Part shown: positions 58,288 to 64,000 of the stretch, one piece after another
Position numbering within the stretch: the first letter of the stretch is position 1
How the letters are laid out: each line of letters opens with the position of its first letter
Assembly: GCF_040195635.1 (NCBI RefSeq)
Contig: NZ_JBEFTX010000019.1
Span: 1 to 64,000, forward strand
Direction of reading: 5' to 3'
Source: Thermasporomyces sp040195635
GTDB lineage: Bacteria > Actinomycetota > Actinomycetes > Propionibacteriales > Actinopolymorphaceae
Length of the DNA stretch: 64,000 bases
The notes under the pieces: generated by a model
Told to the model about the DNA's origin: nothing
Databases searched by the model: none
Seen by the model: only the letters and a program-made list of their open reading frames with translations
Made by a program: the position numbers and the translations under genes

Positions 58288-59211
58288 ATGGCGAACGCAC
58301 CAGTCCTTGTCGCCGGCGCGGCCGGCGGAGTTCAGGGATCGACGGGCAACCTCGTGGCGCGAGGCCTGCTGGAGAAGGGAATTCCGGTGCGCGCATTCGT
58401 TCGCACCGACGACGACCGCGCGGCAGCGCTGCGGACGCAGGGTGCGGAAGTGTACGTCGGCGACCTGCGCGAGATCGCCGACGTCGGCCCTGCTCTGCGC
58501 GGTGTCGAGCGGGCGTTCTTCACCTACCCGGTACGCGACGGGCTGCTCGAAGCGAGCGCCGTGTTCGCAGGCGCGGCGGCCCGCGAGGGTGTCCGGCAGG
58601 TCGTCGAGGTTTCCCAGCTCGCCCCGGAACCGCACGCCGGTACGCCTCGGCTTCGCCAGCACTGGGTGTCCGAGCAGGTCTTCGACCATGCTGGTGTCGG
58701 CGCCGTCCATCTGCGCGCCACTGTGTTCTACGAGAACATCCGCGCACTCATCACGACCGGACCGAACGGCTACCAGTTGGTCATGCCTCTGGGTGGACAG
58801 GACGCCGTGCTTCCGTTGGTCGGTGGGCGGGACGTGGCCCGGGTCGCCGTCGGGGTCCTGGCCGCGCCGGAAGTGCGGCCGGCGGGCTTTCATCGGCTCG
58901 TCGCCGAGTTCGCCAGCGTCTCCGACGTCATGACGGCGTTCGAGGTCGCCACGGGTCGGCCACTGCGCTACGTCGACGTGCCGAGCCAGGCCTGGAAGCA
59001 GTCGATGCTCGACAACGGCCTGAACGCGCACGCAGCCGCGCACCTGACGAGCCTGTGGGAGGTGTTCCGGGCTGCGGGGGCAGCGAACTGGGTCGACCCG
59101 GCGTATGAGCGCGACGACGCGATCGCGCGCATCGGTGGGCAGCGCGCACAGACGCTCGAGGAGTTCCTGCGCAGCAACGCGAACCACTTCGGCTCGGTCG
59201 GCACACCTTGA
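58288..59211 (+). CDS. NmrA-like NAD(P)-binding oxidoreductase
   Basis: A 307-residue atypical SDR of the NmrA/HSCARG group. The start MANAPVLVAGAAGGVQGSTG has the nucleotide-binding loop. Then GDLREIADVGPAL, VVEVSQLAPEPHA and the YENIRALI segment match quinone/NADPH-sensing reductases. ATG 58288 with GGCGGAG is preferred; ATGs at 58243/58252 lie over the palindrome. As in QorA/HxlR pairs, it is probably an NADPH-dependent quinone reductase induced by an electrophile through the divergent HxlR regulator. Confidence 0.82.
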   Translation: MANAPVLVAGAAGGVQGSTGNLVARGLLEKGIPVRAFVRTDDDRAAALRTQGAEVYVGDLREIADVGPALRGVERAFFTYPVRDGLLEASAVFAGAAAREGVRQVVEVSQLAPEPHAGTPRLRQHWVSEQVFDHAGVGAVHLRATVFYENIRALITTGPNGYQLVMPLGGQDAVLPLVGGRDVARVAVGVLAAPEVRPAGFHRLVAEFASVSDVMTAFEVATGRPLRYVDVPSQAWKQSMLDNGLNAHAAAHLTSLWEVFRAAGAANWVDPAYERDDAIARIGGQRAQTLEEFLRSNANHFGSVGTP

Positions 59212-59277
59212 CCCTGTGTGCCGACCGAGGATCGTGCCGCACTCATACCGTGGCGTTCGTCCGTACGTACGGCCGGG

Positions 59278-59302
59278 CTAGTGTCCTGGCGCAGGACACT
59301 AG
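59278..59302. terminator. bidirectional hairpin between convergent genes
   Basis: CTAGTGTCCTG (59278-59288), GCG, CAGGACACTAG (59292-59302) is a perfect 11-bp inverted repeat with a 3-nt loop. The stop codon of the minus-strand DJ-1 gene lies inside the right arm. Its place between convergent 3' ends suggests a bidirectional terminator. Confidence 0.5.
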
Positions 59303-61089
59303 GCGACTGATATCGGCTCGGTCTCGGCGCTCACAGCCTGACGCTGACGCCACCTCCACCCCTGCGGCTGCGCGTAGTGGTGGACCCGAAGCAGCATCAC
59401 GGCGATCATCGCCAGCATCATCGCCGCGTGGCCGATGTCCATGAGTCCCTTGCCCGACAGCAGTCCCAGGTAGTACGGAACAAGGAGTACGACGAACGGC
59501 GCGACCATGGCCACGCCCATCTCGGCGATCATCCGCCAGTGGTGCGCACGGATCCACATCCACAGTCCCATCCCGATGGTCATGTCGAGGGCCATGACAA
59601 GGACGTGCGCGTCGGGGCGGTCGCTCAGGCTGGGCCAGAACATGCTCCACACCGGGTCGAGCAGCATCATCCCGACAGCCATTGCCAGGAACATCTCGAT
59701 CGCGTGCCGGATGAAGTGCCGCACCGGCGGTCGACGGTGGAGGAGCCAGCCGATGCCGGCGGCGACCGCGGCTCCGACGAGCGCTGCGGCCAGTGCCTGG
59801 CCGGTAGGTGACCATGGCCAGGCCGCACCGTTGAGCTCCGTGCGTACCGGATACTCGAGTGTCTTGGCCACCCAGGTGGCGGTGGCCACGTCCGTCGTCG
59901 CGGCCACGTCACGCAGAGCGGCGTCGAACGGGAACTCCCGCTCCGCGTGGAGGTACTCCGCCTCGAGCCCGACGGCGGCGGCCGCCTTCGCGAGGGCGGG
60001 GTCGGCCACCTGCGAAGCCGCGAGACCCGGCACGACGAGGCGATCAAGATCCTCACCGACGTCGGCAAGAGTGGCTCTCGGGACGAAGGTGAGCCCGTGC
60101 CGCGACCGGATCGGCCCACCGTCCATCGTGACAGTCCGCGGCTCGGCGATGAAGGCGAGCGTGGTGTAGGGGCGCAGGGCCGAGGCGAGTTCGATCTCGC
60201 CGACCCCGTCGGTCAGCATGACACCCATCCGGCCGGGCTCGCGGTAGCCGAGATTGAACAGCGCCACCGCGTCGGGGAGCTCGACCTGCGATCCGGGCAC
60301 CGGCGCGGGCCGACCCGGCCGGTAGTGCGACCATCCCACCGCGGCCGCGGCCCTGCGGGCGACGGCTTGCCCGGCCTGGCGCTCGAGGATGCGCAGGGCG
60401 CCGTCCACTCCGGACAGGACCGCCGCGGTCGTGATGACCCGGCCGTTGTCGACGTACCGGACGTCCTTGGCCCACCGCACCTGCGGATAGCGCTTCTCCA
60501 TGCCGCCCATGCTCAGGGCGAGCCAGTTCGACGTGGCCTCCTGGCCGTCCAGGAGGCCGGCGCGGGCGAGCAACTCGACGCCGACGCAGACACCCATCAC
60601 CGTGGCGCCAGCGGATGCCTGCGCGGCCAGCCAGTCGCGCACCGGATCCGAGGTCACTTCTCTCCCGTCCGGCACCTCGGGTGCGATCACGACATCGACG
60701 CCTTCGGGGAACTGACGTTCCAGCTCGGTGAAGCTGAAGTCGGGGACGAGGTCCAGCCCGCCGGAGAGCGGCACCGGTCGACGCACGGGGGCCGCAGTGT
60801 AGACGTTGAACTCGCCGGACACCGAGAGGACTTCGTACGGAGCAAGGGCGTCGGCCGCGTTCGCGCCCCTCGAGCTGGCCACGATCACGGCCGTCGGCAG
60901 CGTCGGATCATGGTCGGGACGCCGCGCCGCGGCGACGGATGCCCGGACATCCTCGGTCATGACGATCGGATCCGGGTAGGCGACCGCGATCGCGTCCCGC
61001 GCCGGCATCACCCCCACCAGCACCATCACCGCCAGCGCCGCGAGCACGATCCACAGCCCGGTCAGAATCCGGGACGTCCAACGCTTCAT
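59299..61089 (-). CDS. membrane protein with two DJ-1/PfpI domains
   Basis: A 596-residue protein: an N-terminal hydrophobic helix (ILTGLWIVLAALAVMVLVGV), a first DJ-1/PfpI domain (residues about 60-260) with the elbow cysteine C168 in MGVCVGVELLA, and a second DJ-1-like domain (about 290-410) that lacks an equivalent cysteine. A C-terminal block of four or five membrane helices (from about residue 425) contains the His/Met-rich phrases RHFIRHAIEMFLAMAVGMM and MDIGHAAMMLAMIAVM. ATG 61089 follows GGAGGGA. It faces a TetR gene across a perfect inverted repeat. A membrane-tethered sensor or hydrolase is possible; the function is unknown. Confidence 0.8.
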   Translation of the reverse strand: MKRWTSRILTGLWIVLAALAVMVLVGVMPARDAIAVAYPDPIVMTEDVRASVAAARRPDHDPTLPTAVIVASSRGANAADALAPYEVLSVSGEFNVYTAAPVRRPVPLSGGLDLVPDFSFTELERQFPEGVDVVIAPEVPDGREVTSDPVRDWLAAQASAGATVMGVCVGVELLARAGLLDGQEATSNWLALSMGGMEKRYPQVRWAKDVRYVDNGRVITTAAVLSGVDGALRILERQAGQAVARRAAAAVGWSHYRPGRPAPVPGSQVELPDAVALFNLGYREPGRMGVMLTDGVGEIELASALRPYTTLAFIAEPRTVTMDGGPIRSRHGLTFVPRATLADVGEDLDRLVVPGLAASQVADPALAKAAAAVGLEAEYLHAEREFPFDAALRDVAATTDVATATWVAKTLEYPVRTELNGAAWPWSPTGQALAAALVGAAVAAGIGWLLHRRPPVRHFIRHAIEMFLAMAVGMMLLDPVWSMFWPSLSDRPDAHVLVMALDMTIGMGLWMWIRAHHWRMIAEMGVAMVAPFVVLLVPYYLGLLSGKGLMDIGHAAMMLAMIAVMLLRVHHYAQPQGWRWRQRQAVSAETEPISVA

Positions 61090-61151
61090 GATTCCCTCCA
61101 GCCGCAAACGCGAGGATTCTCGCGTCAGTGACAGTACGCCGGTCGGTTACC

Positions 61152-61173
61152 TAACGCAAGATATTTCGCGTTA
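61152..61173. promoter_or_regulatory. TetR operator between the DJ-1 protein and its repressor
   Basis: TAACGC (61152-61157) and GCGTTA (61168-61173) are perfect inverted arms with a 10-bp AT-rich spacer, in the 94-bp gap between the divergent genes. This fits autoregulation plus control of the membrane protein by the TetR-family regulator. Confidence 0.55.
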
Positions 61174-61183
61174 TGCTTTCGGT

Positions 61184-61774
61184 GTGCGTAACGGACGAGC
61201 CATGCAACGGCCCGGAGGGCGGTCCGCCCGGGTGCGGTCCGCCGTGCACGAGGCGGTCATCGACCTGATGGAAGAGCACCCGTGGGAGGAGATGAGCGTG
61301 CCCCTCGTCGCGGAGCGATCCGGCGTCCACCAGGCGACCATCTACCGCCGGTGGGGGACCATGTCGGCCCTCCTGAACGACGTGATGATCGAGCGGTTCA
61401 CCACTGCCGGGGGCGTCCCCGACACCGGCTCGCTGCGCGAGGATCTCCTGCGCTACACCGCACAGGTGGCCGAGAGTCTGGAAGACGGGGCGGTCCCGCT
61501 GATCCTGCGCGCGACGGTGATGGAGATCCGCCCCGGGGAGGTACGCCAGACGTCGCCGGCGTTCCAGGCGCGCGAGCAGCAGCTCCAGGTCATGCTGGAC
61601 CGCGCCGCCGACCGGGGCGAGCAGGTGCCGACCGTCGAGGAGCTGCTCGAACTCCTGGTGGCACCGTTGTACTTCCGGGCCCTCTTCACCCAACCCGTGC
61701 CGGCCAAGCACGTGGAGCGCCTGGTCGACCGGCTCCTCGACGTCCTCGCGCACCGCGTGCCCGGTCCCGACTAA
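61184..61774 (+). CDS. TetR-family repressor
   Basis: A 196-residue regulator: RPGGRSARVRSAVHEAVIDL leads into a TetR helix-turn-helix (VAERSGVHQATIYRRWGTMS, residues about 42-61) and a helical ligand domain. The GTG at 61184 and the ATG at 61202 are both possible starts. The GTG leaves the operator wholly upstream. It is divergent from the double DJ-1 membrane protein and presumably represses it. Confidence 0.85.
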   Translation: MRNGRAMQRPGGRSARVRSAVHEAVIDLMEEHPWEEMSVPLVAERSGVHQATIYRRWGTMSALLNDVMIERFTTAGGVPDTGSLREDLLRYTAQVAESLEDGAVPLILRATVMEIRPGEVRQTSPAFQAREQQLQVMLDRAADRGEQVPTVEELLELLVAPLYFRALFTQPVPAKHVERLVDRLLDVLAHRVPGPD

Positions 61775-61888
61775 GAGCTTGGCCGAGTCGGGCCATCGGG
61801 CCGGCCAACCCGTCTACCCGGGAGCGGAGTCTGTCGAGGGCGGGGAATCCGACCGCGGATGAGTCGGCGACGTCAGGCCACTGCTGGG

Positions 61889-62689
61889 TCAGGCGAAAAC
61901 GCGTGCGGCGATCGCATGTTCCAGTTCGAGGCACGCCCACTCGTCTGGGTTGTCGCCGTCGTAGACGAGTGCGAGGGGCCCTGCGTAGCCGGCCTGCCGG
62001 AGGACTCGGAGCGAGTGGCTGAAGTCGTCGTGGTCGGGACCGGTGGCGGTGAAGTGGCATTTGGCGTGGCAGGTCTCGGCGCGGGGGGCCACAGCGGCCA
62101 GGTTGTCGTACTTGCCGGGCCCGGTCCAGTTGCCGAGGTCGATGAGCAGGCCGACCTGCCCGTCGGCGGCATCGAGGATGGTGTGCACTTTGGTGGGCCC
62201 GGCCGTCAGGTCGAACCAGTTCTCGGTGACGACGCGGATGTCGGGATGGTCGGCCGCCAGTGCGGCGAGCCGGCGACCACTGGTGTGCAGTCGCTCCGGG
62301 GTCGGCTGCTGCTTGCCGGCGATCACGCGGGCCCGGTGGGCACCCAGGGCGGTGGCGACGTCGAGCCAGCCGTCGATCCAGGCCTGGTGGGCGTCGGCGT
62401 CCGTGGGGTGGGTGAGATCGCCGTCGTCGATGAGCACGGCGTCGAGGGTGATCTCGTCGGCGTCGAGGGCTGCGCGCAGGTCAGTCAGGTAGCCATGCTC
62501 GCGGCTGGGGAGGTGGAAGTGGCAGATCTGGAGGGTGTCGTAGCCGCGGCGCCGAAGTTCGGCGGGCAGGTCCAACAGCGCCAGCCCGGCAGCGGGTTCG
62601 GCCAGGCTGCCTGCCGGGCGGCCGGCTGCGTCGCCGGAGACGTACGAACCAAGGGTGCGGTGAAGTGACCAGCTCGAGACGGCACTCAT
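61889..62689 (-). CDS. sugar phosphate isomerase/epimerase family (TIM barrel)
   Basis: A 266-residue xylose-isomerase-like TIM barrel. MSAVSSWSLHRTLGSYVSG is the N-terminal strand; metal-binding residues appear in RVVTENWFD (Glu), GLLIDLGNW (Asp), CHAKCHF (His) and the C-terminal LALVYDGDNPDEWA, where Asp may replace the final Glu. ATG 62689 is the aligned start. It is isolated between a TetR gene and a divergent polysaccharide deacetylase. The substrate is unknown, but a sugar or cyclitol epimerisation is likely. Confidence 0.8.
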   Translation of the reverse strand: MSAVSSWSLHRTLGSYVSGDAAGRPAGSLAEPAAGLALLDLPAELRRRGYDTLQICHFHLPSREHGYLTDLRAALDADEITLDAVLIDDGDLTHPTDADAHQAWIDGWLDVATALGAHRARVIAGKQQPTPERLHTSGRRLAALAADHPDIRVVTENWFDLTAGPTKVHTILDAADGQVGLLIDLGNWTGPGKYDNLAAVAPRAETCHAKCHFTATGPDHDDFSHSLRVLRQAGYAGPLALVYDGDNPDEWACLELEHAIAARVFA

Positions 62690-62842
62690 GAGAAATGCGT
62701 GCTCCTCCGGGGCGGGGGCGCGGATGCGAGGTCGACGCGTCGTACTCCTTGCCTGCGATCCTTGCCGAGAGGCGTGCCGAGGGACAACCTTGAGTCCAGA
62801 CCTCGTGGAGCACGGCAGAGGCGGGAAGGCGGGCCGAAGGGG

Positions 62843-63535
62843 ATGACGCTGCACTACTTCATGCACGGGTCGCGTGATTCGTCTCGTGTCGCCGTGACGT
62901 TCGACGACGGACCGAATCCACCGCGGACCGAGCAGGTCCTCGACATCCTCGCTGCGGAAGGATGCCAGGCGACGTTCTTCCTCATCGGGAAGTGGGTCGA
63001 ACGATGGCCCGACACCGTGCGCCGGATCATGGACCGCAGTCACGTGATCGGCAACCACAGTCACACCCACGTGGTGGGTGTCGGTGACTACGACGACGCC
63101 GAGGCGGCGATCTCTCATGTCACCGGAAGCCTCAGCAGGTTCGCCCGGGCACCGGCGTTCGACTACACCTCGTGTGCGCAGTCGCCGCTCGTCGCCTCGG
63201 GTGAGCTCGTCCTGATCGACGCGGACGTCAAACCGTCGGACTGGGCCAAGACGGACCCGGACGCCATCGCCGAGGCGGTCCTGTCCGATCCGAACCTCCA
63301 GGGCGGTTCGATCATCGTCCTGCATGACAGTTCGGAGCAGGACGACGCCGCGCACCGCCTCGGTCGTCCGGTGCCGATGATCGAAGCTCTTCCCACCGTC
63401 CTGCGAACGCTACGCCAGCGGGGCTACGAGCTCGTCGGGCTCGACCAGCTGGAGCTCGTTGATCCGGTGCCGTGGAATCCGGAGGTTCCGCAACCGGAAC
63501 TCCACCGGGCGGCCCAAACCACAAGCAATCCTTGA
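62843..63535 (+). CDS. polysaccharide deacetylase (NodB-fold)
   Basis: A 230-residue carbohydrate esterase family 4 domain with no signal peptide. Motif 1 is TFDDGPNPPRTEQVL (catalytic and metal Asp), motif 2 GNHSHTH (the His-x-x-x-His metal ligands), and motif 5 IIVLHDSS (catalytic His). The motif 3 Arg is not obvious; the region reads RAPAFDYTS. ATG 62843 with GAAGGGG is chosen. It removes acetyl groups from N-acetylated glycans or related amides; the absence of an export signal suggests a small cytoplasmic substrate. Confidence 0.85.
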   Translation: MTLHYFMHGSRDSSRVAVTFDDGPNPPRTEQVLDILAAEGCQATFFLIGKWVERWPDTVRRIMDRSHVIGNHSHTHVVGVGDYDDAEAAISHVTGSLSRFARAPAFDYTSCAQSPLVASGELVLIDADVKPSDWAKTDPDAIAEAVLSDPNLQGGSIIVLHDSSEQDDAAHRLGRPVPMIEALPTVLRTLRQRGYELVGLDQLELVDPVPWNPEVPQPELHRAAQTTSNP

Positions 63536-63571
63536 GGGCCGTGTGCCGCGGATGGCATAGCATCTGTCGCC

Positions 63572-64000
63572 ATGGAACCCGCGAGTGTGCGTCCTCTGGG
63601 TCGTCATGGGGTGACGGTCACCCGCCTCGGACTGGGTGGCGCACCCTTGGGCGACATGCGGGAGCGGGTCGATGAGGCGCAGGCATGGGCGACCTTGCAG
63701 GCGGCGTGGGACGCCGGTGTGCGGTACTTCGACACGGCACCGTGGTACGGACGCGGGCTGAGCGAGCACCGGTTCGGCCGTTTCCTCTCGCGCTGTCCCC
63801 GTGACGAGTTCTCCGTTTCCACCAAGGTCGGGCGCGTGCTGCGGCCAGCTCGTGAGCCGCAACGGTTTGATCCGGCACCCTGGGTCGGCGGGCTTCCCTT
63901 CGACGTCGTGTTCGACTACACCTACGACGGCATCATGCGGTCCTATGAGGACAGCCTGCAGCGGCTGGGCCTGGCCCGGGTCGATGCCCTCGTCGTGCAC
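63572..64000 (+). CDS. aldo/keto reductase, N-terminal part (runs off window)
   Basis: The first 143 codons of an aldo/keto reductase of the L-fucose/D-threo-aldose dehydrogenase type. VTRLGLGGAPLGDM is the start, GVRYFDTAPWYGRGLSE contains the catalytic Asp and Tyr, and STKVGRVL holds the active-site Lys. The YEDSLQRLGLARVDALVVH segment reaches the conserved His at the window edge. It begins 36 bp after the deacetylase stop on the same strand and may be cotranscribed. The family oxidises aldoses such as L-fucose or reduces aldehydes with NAD(P). Confidence 0.88.
   Translation, partial: MEPASVRPLGRHGVTVTRLGLGGAPLGDMRERVDEAQAWATLQAAWDAGVRYFDTAPWYGRGLSEHRFGRFLSRCPRDEFSVSTKVGRVLRPAREPQRFDPAPWVGGLPFDVVFDYTYDGIMRSYEDSLQRLGLARVDALVVH

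Overview
The window is high-GC DNA with the codon use, GTG/TTG starts, SigJ-type sigma factor, F420-type (Ddn) oxidoreductase, HelD helicase and two-component families of an Actinomycetota chromosome. The many sugar-catabolic regulators, TIM-barrel isomerases and Gfo/Idh/MocA dehydrogenases resemble soil Propionibacteriales such as Kribbella or Actinopolymorpha. That placement is an inference from gene content. No rRNA, tRNA, CRISPR array or phage was recognised.

Layout. 1-11 kb is an eroded stretch. It holds the start of an IS630-type transposase abutting a truncated ABC exporter, a frameshifted GNAT gene, a sigma factor that has lost region 4, and an in-frame FecCD/YibE chimera. Among these sit an intact ABC exporter pair (3.5-7.2 kb), an APH-inositol phosphatase fusion and a PHA-synthase-like hydrolase. 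11-22 kb carries a class A penicillin-binding protein, a GH32 beta-fructosidase, a GNAT enzyme, an APH-type kinase, a response regulator/sensor kinase pair beside a small membrane protein, a TetR/MFS divergon and a GlxA-type regulator. 22-28 kb has a C-terminally truncated CapD-like epimerase with a processive glycosyltransferase, a lipoprotein nuclease, a PhyH dioxygenase and a Ddn-type reductase.

27-34 kb includes a beta-propeller protein translationally coupled to a MoaD/ThiS-like protein ending in Gly-Gly, a cupin/NAD(P)-binding pair, and a ROK regulator-isomerase-dehydrogenase operon with a clear palindrome at its promoter. 34-41 kb holds a HelD helicase, a truncated-haemoglobin-like protein and a second ABC exporter pair paralogous to the first. 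41-52 kb has a secreted alpha/beta hydrolase, a LapA-like protein, a DHA2 drug exporter, a large GH78 alpha-L-rhamnosidase, another APH-type kinase and membrane proteins. 52-58 kb is a compact minus-strand locus: GntR regulator, sugar-type binding protein, Gfo/Idh dehydrogenase, SDR and PhyH dioxygenase, with no permease genes. 58-64 kb holds an HxlR/NmrA divergon, a TetR/double DJ-1 membrane protein divergon, a TIM-barrel isomerase, a polysaccharide deacetylase and a partial aldo/keto reductase.

How it fits together. Most of the window is carbohydrate uptake, breakdown and oxidation plus small-molecule export, each unit with its own local repressor and usually a visible inverted repeat between divergent genes. 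The most unusual items are the duplicated RamA/RamB-like exporter pairs with CGATCG-based inverted repeats upstream, the kinase-phosphatase fusion, the propeller/ubiquitin-like pair, the permease-less SBP operon with a dioxygenase, and the membrane-bound double DJ-1 protein.
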